From Clostridia bacterium (GTDB lineage Bacteria; Bacillota_A; Clostridia; Oscillospirales; Acutalibacteraceae), in NCBI GenBank assembly GCA_017441045.1, contig JAFSAK010000024.1:1-20673 (forward strand): 20,673 nucleotides of DNA, written 5' to 3'. The position numbers and the translations under genes were made by a program. The first letter of the stretch is position 1, and every line of letters begins with the position of its first letter. This document shows, piece by piece, positions 1-6,509 of this stretch. The notes below the pieces were generated by a model. It ran no database searches. It was not told the origin of the DNA and saw only the letters and a program-made list of their open reading frames with translations.

Positions 1-1086
1 GTAATTCTCACCGTTTTTACGGGCGATGGGGGTAACGGTATTATGGGGCACCCCATCGGTTTCGGCGAATATAAAGCGCTCGGGGTCGGAATAATTTTGC
101 CAATTTTTAAGGATTTTATCGGCAAGAGCAATTATTCTTTCGGTATCCTTGCCCGAAAGCCGAATAACCGACATAGGCCATTTTACTATTCCCGCCTTAA
201 CATCGGAAAATCCTTCGAAAACATACTCTTGTTCCACGGGGGCTTTAGCCATAGCAAAGGTATATCGGCCGCCCTGATAATGAGAATGGCTTAAAATGGA
301 ACCGCCCACTATGGGAAGACCAGCATTGGAACCCAGAAAATAATGGGGGAACATTTTAACAAAATCAAAAAGTTTTCTAAAGGTAGACACATTAATTTCC
401 ATAGGAATATGCTCACCGTCAAAAACAATGCAATGCTCATTATAATAAACATAAGGCGAATATTGGAAAAACCACTCTTTACCGTCAAGAGTAACGGGAA
501 TAACCCTATGATTCTGCCTTGCGGGGAAATTCATCCTGCCCGAATATCCTTCGCACTCTTTACAAAGAAGACACTTCGGATAATCTGAAGCGGGTGCGTT
601 TTTAGCCGCCTCGATATCTTTGGCGCTTTTTTCGGGTTTTGAAAGGTTAACCGTAATATCCAAAGTGCCATATTCGGTTTCGGCTTCCCATTTCATATCC
701 TTTTTAACTCTATATGTTCTTATGTAATCACTATTGCGGCTTAAATTATAATAATATTCCGTAGCCGCTTGCGGAGAGGTTTTATAATTCTCATAAAACT
801 TATCGGTTACTACCGAGGGGGGCGGGAGCATAAGTCCCATAAGTTTAGTATCAAACAAATCTCTGGCGGTTATATTATCTTCGATAACACCTTTTTTTAC
901 TGCATAATCAAGAATTTCTTTAAGAGTTTCTTCGAGATTTACGTCGTTATAATCCTCGCTTGAAGAAAAACTGTTAAGGCCTAACGCATCCATAATAAGA
1001 TTGGTTACGTATACCTCGTCACGCTTTTGAAACAGTCCCTTTTCCTTGCCGTAGCAAATAAGTTTTCTAATACTCTTTTCAATCAT
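1..1086 (-). CDS. galT: UDP-glucose--hexose-1-phosphate uridylyltransferase, class II (partial, 3' end outside window)
   Basis: Leloir-pathway enzyme that exchanges UMP between UDP-glucose and galactose-1-phosphate in the cytoplasm. Only the first 362 codons are here; the frame is open to the window edge, and class II enzymes are usually near 490-500 residues, so about a quarter is missing. The protein begins MIEKSIRKLICYGKEKGLF, typical of the Firmicutes class rather than the E. coli class. The HIT-superfamily His-x-His-x-Gln signature appears as HSHYQGG (His267, His269, Gln271), and a CLLCKECEGYSGRMNFPARQ block is also family-like. The ATG at 1086 follows a GAGGT Shine-Dalgarno at good spacing. 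The upstream neighbour, a DUF3048 lipoprotein gene, is on the same strand with a hairpin between. I see no convincing separate promoter, so readthrough from that gene is possible. Confidence 0.92.
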   Translation of the reverse strand, partial: MIEKSIRKLICYGKEKGLFQKRDEVYVTNLIMDALGLNSFSSSEDYNDVNLEETLKEILDYAVKKGVIEDNITARDLFDTKLMGLMLPPPSVVTDKFYENYKTSPQAATEYYYNLSRNSDYIRTYRVKKDMKWEAETEYGTLDITVNLSKPEKSAKDIEAAKNAPASDYPKCLLCKECEGYSGRMNFPARQNHRVIPVTLDGKEWFFQYSPYVYYNEHCIVFDGEHIPMEINVSTFRKLFDFVKMFPHYFLGSNAGLPIVGGSILSHSHYQGGRYTFAMAKAPVEQEYVFEGFSDVKAGIVKWPMSVIRLSGKDTERIIALADKILKNWQNYSDPERFIFAETDGVPHNTVTPIARKNGENY

Positions 1087-1114
1087 ATTTATACCTCGTA
1101 AACCAAAGCATTTA

Positions 1115-1150
1115 GACCACCTTGTCTATTGACGAGGTGGTCGGTTTTTT
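1115..1150. terminator. 12-bp hairpin with its T-run on the plus-strand side
   Basis: A 12-bp stem with a TATT loop (arms 1115-1126 and 1131-1142, two G-T-type pairs allowed) sits just after the stop codon of the DUF3048 gene. On the plus strand it is followed by GG and a run of T (1145-1151), the look of an intrinsic terminator. The genes on both sides run on the minus strand, where the hairpin is preceded by A and followed only by TAAATGC. It may be a weak terminator or attenuator for the minus-strand unit, or a stop for plus-strand antisense RNA from inside galT. Confidence 0.6.
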
Positions 1151-2169
1151 TACTGATATTTGGGATTGGCTTTATTTTTATCCGCAATGCAAACCCAGGA
1201 ATTACCTGCAGTTACTTTAAGTTCTTTACCATCGGTATCTGTAAACTTAAAGCCGTTATTAGCCGCGCCTTTTTGCCATTTAATGAAATTAAGTTTTCCT
1301 TCGGAGAAATAGTATCCATCGCCGCTTGTGAGCGCTACTTCGCGATGTTCACCGTCGGGATAATCTTTAATGGTAGTAAGAAGAACAAATATATTCTCAA
1401 CATCAACGGTTTCACCCGTTGCATAGTCCTTTTGAAGTTTGCCCTGTATATAACGCTGATACTTTCCGATTTCGGAATTATATTTAAACTCGGCTTTATG
1501 GGAGGTTGAGAAAGGAACTGTAACCTCGGTTGCATTGCCGCCAGTTAGCGCAACGGTTTCGCCTTCATCTGCGAAATTAGCCCAAGTAGCCGTGGAGTTC
1601 TCTGTCTGTCTGAATCCCTTTTTATTGAAACCTTTTAAAAGTTGTTCGCTGAAAGTATATAACTTGTGGTCCCCTGATTTGCCGTTTTCAATCTTTTTAC
1701 CGTAGGAGCCATCGTAAATATCAAGATGCTGCATAGAAGCAAGACGGGGGCGGCAATAAACGGGGTCGGAGCCGCAATGAACGAAAATCGCATCGTGACC
1801 GAGAGCAAGATCTACATATACATATCTCGCCGAACGAACAGAGCCGATTTGCTTTACGGATTCGATATCTTTATAAACTGCCATAAGGCGAGTAATACCG
1901 CCTTCAACTTCGGTTTCATATACGATATCTGCATAAGGAAGACCTGCCTGAACATCCTTTGCGACATTGATATTATTGACCATAACCGCAACGGGACGGG
2001 CCATAAGTTTATCCTCGGGAATATCCTTAAGACCTGTTAAAGAGTTGACGGTTAGGGGCTCTGCGGGTGCCTCTCCCTCATTGTTACTTCCCGTATCGGA
2101 ATTTTTATTACAACCTACGCAAAAAAGCATAGAAATAACCAGTAGTATCGCAAAAATTTTATTAAACAT
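1150..2169 (-). CDS. DUF3048 domain-containing lipoprotein (YerB-like)
   Basis: A 339-residue predicted lipoprotein of unknown biochemical role, similar in length and motifs to Bacillus YerB. The N-terminus MFNKIFAILLVISMLFCVGC is a lipoprotein signal peptide with Cys20 as the likely lipidated residue; the -3 position is Cys rather than the usual Leu. A Ser/Asn/Glu-rich linker follows, then the DUF3048 core with the YETEVEGGITRLMAVYKD and IGSVRSARYVYVDLALGHDA blocks (about residues 75-130), then the C-terminal half with a WQKG segment. The open frame extends upstream to 2262, but the ATG at 2169 has an AAGGGG Shine-Dalgarno and starts exactly at the signal peptide. It has its own divergent promoter and is followed by galT. 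The family is common in Firmicutes and has no established activity. Confidence 0.9.
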   Translation of the reverse strand: MFNKIFAILLVISMLFCVGCNKNSDTGSNNEGEAPAEPLTVNSLTGLKDIPEDKLMARPVAVMVNNINVAKDVQAGLPYADIVYETEVEGGITRLMAVYKDIESVKQIGSVRSARYVYVDLALGHDAIFVHCGSDPVYCRPRLASMQHLDIYDGSYGKKIENGKSGDHKLYTFSEQLLKGFNKKGFRQTENSTATWANFADEGETVALTGGNATEVTVPFSTSHKAEFKYNSEIGKYQRYIQGKLQKDYATGETVDVENIFVLLTTIKDYPDGEHREVALTSGDGYYFSEGKLNFIKWQKGAANNGFKFTDTDGKELKVTAGNSWVCIADKNKANPKYQ

Positions 2170-2202
2170 AATTTTATCCCCTTGTGTTTGCTGTATATTA
2201 AT

Positions 2203-2231
2203 ATTATACATTTTATTTATCCCTATTTCAA
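2203..2231 (-). promoter_or_regulatory. Sigma-A-type promoter for the DUF3048 lipoprotein gene
   Basis: Read on the minus strand: -35 TTGAAA (2231-2226), a 17-bp spacer, -10 TATAAT (2208-2203). It lies about 35 bp upstream of the start at 2169 and is back-to-back with the plus-strand promoter at 2279-2307. Confidence 0.82.
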
Positions 2232-2278
2232 GGGGGAAAGGCGAAAAAATAATATTTTCCAATATGTAAATTTTACTA

Positions 2279-2307
2279 TTGTTTATTGCTCCGTTTTATA
2301 GTATAAT
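2279..2307 (+). promoter_or_regulatory. Sigma-A-type promoter for the desulfurase-thiI operon
   Basis: -35 TTGTTT (2279-2284), 17-bp spacer, perfect -10 TATAAT (2302-2307), 33 bp upstream of the desulfurase start region. No other good promoter is seen before the terminator at 6322, so this one probably drives all four genes. Confidence 0.8.
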
Positions 2308-2328
2308 TATATAGAATGTAAACAGATT

Positions 2329-2343
2329 GGAGGAGAGGAAATC
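2329..2343 (+). promoter_or_regulatory. Strong Shine-Dalgarno followed by an ATC in place of ATG
   Basis: GGAGGAGAGG (2329-2338) is an excellent ribosome-binding site. Seven bases after its GGAGG core comes ATC ACG GAA, where the protein would read (M)TEPIYLDN, the normal N-terminus of a NifS-type desulfurase. No ATG, GTG or TTG lies in frame between the stop at 2299 and the TTG at 2422, so this site decides the start. Confidence 0.7.
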
Positions 2344-3477
2344 ACGGAACCTATTTATCTTGATAACAGTTCTACCACTAAGCCCTGCGAAAAGGCCATA
2401 GAAAATATCCAATACGCTCTTTTGCACTCTTGGGGCAACCCTTCCTCCCTTCACCGATTGGGCGTAGAAGCCGAAATCGGAGTAAGTGACACTCGAAGTC
2501 ATCTTGCCGCTTTACTCGGCGCAAAAGAGGATGAAATATATTTCACCTCCTGCGGCACCGAGAGTAATAACACGGCTATTTTGGGCGCCGTAAATTCTCG
2601 TAAAAAGCGGGGAAATCGCATTGTTACTACAGCTATCGAGCATCCTTCGGTTTTAGAAGTTATGAAAAAACTTGAGGGCGACGGATTCGAGGTAATCTAT
2701 CTTAAACCCGATATAAACGGTGTTATAAATGCCGATGATATCAAAAATGCCGTTAATAAAAATACTATTCTCGTTAGCATAATGCTTGTCAATAATGAAG
2801 TTGGAAGCATTCAACCCGTAAACGCCGCCCGCAAGGCCATAGATTCTTCGGGCGCCCCCGCTCTTTTGCACTGCGATGCAGTGCAGGGTTTTGGCAAGAT
2901 GCCCATTAATGTTAAGAATTTAGGGGTTGACCTATTATCAGTCAGCGCCCATAAAATTCACGGGCCCAAGGGCATTGGCGCCATTTTTATAAAAAAGGGC
3001 GTAGTAATTAAACCTTTAATTCTCGGCGGAGGTCAGGAAAAAGGCATGCGCTCGGGCACCGAAAGTGTTCCGCTTATTATGGGGTTTGACGGCGCCGTAA
3101 CGCAACTTGGTAATATTTCCGCCAATCTTAAAAAGGTTTCGGAAATTTATGATTATTCCAAAAGGAAACTTTTAGAAACGGGACTTGTTACCCTCAATTC
3201 GCGAGGCGGACTTCCCTATATACTTAATATATCGGTTTTGGGCTACCGTTCAGAAACCCTTCTTCACTTCCTTGAAAGCAAAAATATATTTGTTTCTTCG
3301 GGGAGCGCCTGCGCCAAAGGTGAAGGAAGTTTTGTACTTAAAGAAATGGGGCTTAAGCCCGATAGAATCGATAGCGCCCTTCGCATAAGTTTCTCCCGTT
3401 TTTCAAAAGAAAGCGATATTGATGCTTTGTGCGATGCGCTGACAGAAGCCACAAATAAATTAAAGAAGGTTAAATAA
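2341..3477 (+). CDS. Cysteine desulfurase, NifS/IscS family, probable sulfur donor to ThiI; apparent ATC start
   Basis: PLP enzyme that removes sulfur from L-cysteine as an enzyme persulfide and passes it to an acceptor. Counting from the ATC at 2341 it is 378 residues. Family landmarks are YLDNSSTT at the N-terminus, GTESNN and HCDAVQ in the cofactor domain, the PLP lysine in SVSAHKIHGPKG (Lys205) and the catalytic cysteine in SSGSACAKGEG (Cys324). The TTG at 2422 would remove the YLDN segment that helps build the active site, so it is an unlikely start. thiI follows after 20 bp, the arrangement of the Bacillus nifZ-thiI pair, in which the desulfurase is dedicated to ThiI. A general Fe-S role is the alternative, since no iscU or suf genes are nearby. 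The ATC start could be real or a sequencing error of ATG. Confidence 0.93.
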   Translation: MTEPIYLDNSSTTKPCEKAIENIQYALLHSWGNPSSLHRLGVEAEIGVSDTRSHLAALLGAKEDEIYFTSCGTESNNTAILGAVNSRKKRGNRIVTTAIEHPSVLEVMKKLEGDGFEVIYLKPDINGVINADDIKNAVNKNTILVSIMLVNNEVGSIQPVNAARKAIDSSGAPALLHCDAVQGFGKMPINVKNLGVDLLSVSAHKIHGPKGIGAIFIKKGVVIKPLILGGGQEKGMRSGTESVPLIMGFDGAVTQLGNISANLKKVSEIYDYSKRKLLETGLVTLNSRGGLPYILNISVLGYRSETLLHFLESKNIFVSSGSACAKGEGSFVLKEMGLKPDRIDSALRISFSRFSKESDIDALCDALTEATNKLKKVK

Positions 3478-3497
3478 CCCTAAACGGAAGGTCTAAA

Positions 3498-4670
3498 ATG
3501 AAAGAAATCATACTTATTAAAGACGGTGAATTGGCCCTCAAAGGTCTTAACCGCCGCAATTTTGAAGATAAAATGATATCCAATATCCGCCGCCGATTAA
3601 AACCCCTTGGCGATATTAAGATAACTACCTCTCAATCCACCATTTATATCGAGCCCCAAAGCGATGACTTTGATTTTGAAAAAGCGCTTGAAAATATGCA
3701 GCATGTTTTCGGGGTTGCCGCCTTTAGCCGCGCTTGTGTTTGCGAAAAAACAGTCGAAGATATTTTGGAAAAAGCCCCCATATATCTGGCGGATACAATG
3801 AAAAATATTAAAACCTTTAAGGTTGAGGCCAAGCGCTCAGATAAAAGTTTCCCCTTGACTTCTCCCGAAATCAGTCGCGAAGTTGGGGCCGCTTTACTTA
3901 AAAAGTTCAATTATCTTCGCGTTGATGTTCATAATCCCGACCTTATAGTTACGGTGGAAATAAGAGATTTTGCCGCCTATATAAGAGGGGCTCAGATTAA
4001 GGGCGCGGGCGGTTTGCCCGTTGGCACCTCGGGAAGAGCCGCCGTGCTTATTTCGGGCGGTATAGATAGCCCCGTCGCCGCCTATACAATGGCAAAACGC
4101 GGCCTTACCCTTAACGCTATTCACTTTGCAAGTCCTCCATATACAAGTATTCGCGCCGAAATGAAGGTTAAAACTCTGCTTTCAAAGGTTGCAAAATATA
4201 GCTGCACCATTAAACTTGCTATTGTTCCTTTCACCGAAATTCAAGAGGAAATAGGCAAATGTTGCCCCGAAGATTATTTCACCCTTATAATGCGCAGAAT
4301 GATGATGCGAATTGCCTGCCGCGTTGCCGAAAGTGACGGATGCGGCGGTCTTATAACGGGAGAAAGTTTAGGTCAGGTTGCGAGTCAGACCTTACCCGCC
4401 CTTGCCGCAACCGATCAGGTTTGCACAATGCCCGTTATGCGACCTTTAATCGGTATGGATAAAGAAGAAATTATTCTTATTTCAAAGCATATAGATGCCT
4501 TTGAAACCTCTATTCTTCCCTACGAGGATTGTTGCACAGTGTTTACTCCCAAGCATCCTCACACGCGCCCAAAACCCGGCCAATGCGAAAAAGCCGAAGC
4601 AAAACTCGATATTGAACCCCTAATCGAAAGAGCCATAGAGGGCATAACATATTCTTATATAGAACCTTAA
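3498..4670 (+). CDS. thiI: tRNA 4-thiouridine synthase (tRNA sulfurtransferase) ThiI
   Basis: Adenylates U8 of tRNA and installs sulfur to make 4-thiouridine; in some bacteria it also supplies sulfur for the thiamine thiazole. The 390-residue protein has an N-terminal ferredoxin-like region, a THUMP domain (about residues 60-165) and a PP-loop ATPase domain with SGGIDSPVAAY (Ser186-Tyr196). A conserved PYEDCCTVFTPKHPHTRP block lies near the C-terminus. It ends without the rhodanese extension of E. coli ThiI, as in Bacillus (about 400 residues), where sulfur comes directly from a partner desulfurase. The gene just upstream is such a desulfurase. The ATG follows GGAAGG at good spacing, and the next gene starts 12 bp after the stop. 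Confidence 0.96.
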   Translation: MKEIILIKDGELALKGLNRRNFEDKMISNIRRRLKPLGDIKITTSQSTIYIEPQSDDFDFEKALENMQHVFGVAAFSRACVCEKTVEDILEKAPIYLADTMKNIKTFKVEAKRSDKSFPLTSPEISREVGAALLKKFNYLRVDVHNPDLIVTVEIRDFAAYIRGAQIKGAGGLPVGTSGRAAVLISGGIDSPVAAYTMAKRGLTLNAIHFASPPYTSIRAEMKVKTLLSKVAKYSCTIKLAIVPFTEIQEEIGKCCPEDYFTLIMRRMMMRIACRVAESDGCGGLITGESLGQVASQTLPALAATDQVCTMPVMRPLIGMDKEEIILISKHIDAFETSILPYEDCCTVFTPKHPHTRPKPGQCEKAEAKLDIEPLIERAIEGITYSYIEP

Positions 4671-4682
4671 AGGAGAAAAAAT

Positions 4683-5798
4683 ATGATACAGAATATAAAG
4701 GTTGACCTTATATACTACGCCACTCCTTCCGATTTTGAAATGGAATTCAATTTAGGCGGCATTTGCCGTATGCGACTGCTGACCGATAAGGCGGAAGATC
4801 GCAAGGCCTTTTTAAATTCCTTATCCCGTGCCGTTGGAAGAAGCAAGGTTATCATCACATGCGGCTCCCTTTTCGGCAATGAAGGGCTTATAAGCACCGT
4901 TGCCTCTGCAATCAGCAGAAATTTAGTTCCCGCAGACAATAAGACCTTCGGCATAAACAGTGATGAAGAAATAAGCATCATATCGGGTTCTGTCCCCTTG
5001 GTTACATCTGACGGAATTTTCGGCGGTTGCATAATCGAATGCGGACCGCAGACAATAATTATGCTTACCGATAGCAAGAGCGTTAAAAAATCCTTGCTTA
5101 AAAATCTCATTCATCCGTATATTCAGGAACTCAGTATGCTTCCCGAAACGCAGGTTCCCGCCACCGCTACGGAAGAAATAGCGGAAGAAACCATAGGCGA
5201 AGAAACAGAGGAAGTATTGGAAGAGACAACAGAAGAAATCGAAGAAGATGCCCCCGAGGAAATTTCCGAGGTTGAGGCGGAAGAAGTTTCCGAGGAAGAA
5301 GCAGACGGAGAACTTGAAGAAATTCCGAAAGAAATCGAAACAGGTTCCGATATAAAAGTAGCAGAAGAAGAAACCGAAGAACAGTCACCCTCTGAAGAAA
5401 CCGAAGAAACAGTATCGGAAGAATCGGAAAGCCCCATTATAGATGAATTTATAACCGAAGAAACAGAAAACGAGGAAGAAGAAATCCCTATTTTCAATAT
5501 TGGTATGGAAAATATGCATTTAGAAGCACAAGCGCCTAAAAGAGATGCTAAAAGTTACTATGAATATTTCGTACCTAACAGTGAAGAAGATATTTACATC
5601 TCAGAAGATGAGGAATTCGACATTCAAAAGCCCACGGGCAGCAAACTTAATGCGCCCATAATTATAATTGCGGTTTTGCTTGTTTTAATGCTTGCCGTTA
5701 TCGCTTACTTCCTTTTCTTTATCCCCCTAAGCAGCGGTCAGAATGTTAATGAATATATATCCGAACTTTTCAGTGTCTCTCAGGATATTTTGGTTTAG
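4683..5798 (+). CDS. Acidic single-pass membrane protein with a possible degenerate MoaB/CinA-like N-terminal domain
   Basis: A 371-residue protein I cannot assign to a named family. Residues 1-155 look like a compact globular domain. Its VIITCGSLFGNEGL and IIECGPQTIIMLTDSKSVKKSLLKNLIHPY stretches are spaced like the CinA/MoaB nucleotide-binding fold, but the usual GGLGP and PGPP motifs are not intact. Residues about 160-270 are a low-complexity linker built mainly of Glu with Thr, Ser, Ala and Ile. A strongly hydrophobic segment at about 323-349 is a likely transmembrane helix, leaving about 22 residues at the C-terminus. With no signal peptide, the globular domain is probably cytoplasmic and tail-anchored. 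The AAGGAG site and 12-bp gaps on both sides place it inside the thiI operon, so a link to tRNA thiolation is possible but unproven. Confidence 0.8.
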   Translation: MIQNIKVDLIYYATPSDFEMEFNLGGICRMRLLTDKAEDRKAFLNSLSRAVGRSKVIITCGSLFGNEGLISTVASAISRNLVPADNKTFGINSDEEISIISGSVPLVTSDGIFGGCIIECGPQTIIMLTDSKSVKKSLLKNLIHPYIQELSMLPETQVPATATEEIAEETIGEETEEVLEETTEEIEEDAPEEISEVEAEEVSEEEADGELEEIPKEIETGSDIKVAEEETEEQSPSEETEETVSEESESPIIDEFITEETENEEEEIPIFNIGMENMHLEAQAPKRDAKSYYEYFVPNSEEDIYISEDEEFDIQKPTGSKLNAPIIIIAVLLVLMLAVIAYFLFFIPLSSGQNVNEYISELFSVSQDILV

Positions 5799-5810
5799 TG
5801 AGGTTTTGAT

Positions 5811-6302
5811 ATGATAACACTTTCAGTTTTTGGTAATCTTTTAGAACAATGGAAGGATATTTTATATACCCTGTGTATTTCTATGGTGCCTGTTATCGAA
5901 CTTCGCGGCGCCATTCCCGTAGGTTTGGGTCTCGGTCTGCCCCTTTGGTTATCGGTTACGGTTTCCATTATCGGCAACCTCATACCCGTTCCTTTTATTA
6001 TAATCTTTATTAAGAAAATTTTCGCTCTTATGAGAAGATGGAAAAAACTTGACGGTATCGTAACAAAACTTGAAAACAGAGCCGAAAAGAAGAGTGAAAC
6101 CGTTAAAAAATATGCTTTTTGGGGACTTTTTATTTTCGTGGCTATCCCCCTTCCCGGAACAGGCGCTTGGACCGGCTCATTAATTGCCGCTATGCTTGAT
6201 ATGCCTCTTAAAAAGGCATTTCCCTCCGTTCTTTTGGGTGTTTTGACCGCCGCTTTAATAGTTTCCATCGTTTCCTACGGCGCATTTTCCATATTCGCTT
6301 AA
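5811..6302 (+). CDS. Small multi-drug export protein family (COG2426, PF06695) membrane protein
   Basis: A 163-residue integral membrane protein with about four hydrophobic segments. The conserved start MVPVIELRGAIPVGLGLGLP and the GNLIPVP and IPLPGTGAWTGSLIA motifs are the signature of this family. The name comes from an old drug-export annotation; real transport activity is not established for most members, and the ELRGAIP and PLPGTGAW motifs resemble re-entrant loops of DedA-like proteins. It is the last gene of the four-gene operon, starts 12 bp after the acidic membrane protein with a GAGGT site, and is followed after 20 bp by a terminator. Confident on family, not on substrate. Confidence 0.88.
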   Translation: MITLSVFGNLLEQWKDILYTLCISMVPVIELRGAIPVGLGLGLPLWLSVTVSIIGNLIPVPFIIIFIKKIFALMRRWKKLDGIVTKLENRAEKKSETVKKYAFWGLFIFVAIPLPGTGAWTGSLIAAMLDMPLKKAFPSVLLGVLTAALIVSIVSYGAFSIFA

Positions 6303-6321
6303 TAATCGAAAATTAAATTAT

Positions 6322-6359
6322 AAGAGTTGATGAAATTCATCAACTCTTTTTCTTTTTTT
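6322..6359 (+). terminator. Intrinsic terminator of the desulfurase-thiI operon
   Basis: 12-bp perfect stem (6322-6333 with 6337-6348) followed by a T-rich tract interrupted by single C residues up to 6359. It marks the end of the four-gene operon. Confidence 0.9.
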
Positions 6360-6390
6360 ACATAAACTTTCATTTTATTTACCCTTTAAC

Positions 6391-6450
6391 CGACAGAAAA
6401 AGCGGCTTATTCGTAATATAATTTTATGGGGAATATTTTATCAAAGCCGC
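6391..6450 (+). promoter_or_regulatory. Possible spoIIE promoter region with an inverted repeat around the -10
   Basis: A TATAAT hexamer at 6417-6422 has no good -35 at 17 bp. A GACAGA lies about 21 bp upstream (6392-6397) within a partial match (CGACA) to a Spo0A box read in reverse. A 7-bp inverted repeat (GCGGCTT 6402-6408, AAGCCGC 6444-6450) spans the -10. In Bacillus, spoIIE is a Spo0A-activated sigma-A promoter with a long spacer, which would fit, but the match is weak. The transcript leader would be about 80 bp. Confidence 0.35.
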
Positions 6451-6509
6451 GCGCCAAATTTCTATATTGAAATCGGATTTTTCTGCGTTTCGGCTAATTT
6501 AAAGGTGAT

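Noticed and set aside
343..588. Plus-strand open frames within 1-1086
   Set aside because: They are antisense shadows of galT, whose minus-strand frame is open through the whole stretch and has clear motifs.
5123..5497. Long Ser-rich open frame on the minus strand
   Set aside because: It is the antisense of the Glu-rich codon run (GAA/GAG) of the gene at 4683-5798; no ribosome site, and the sense frame is a coherent protein.
5795..6268. 157-residue open frame on the minus strand
   Set aside because: Antisense to the COG2426-type gene, whose sense frame has clear family motifs.
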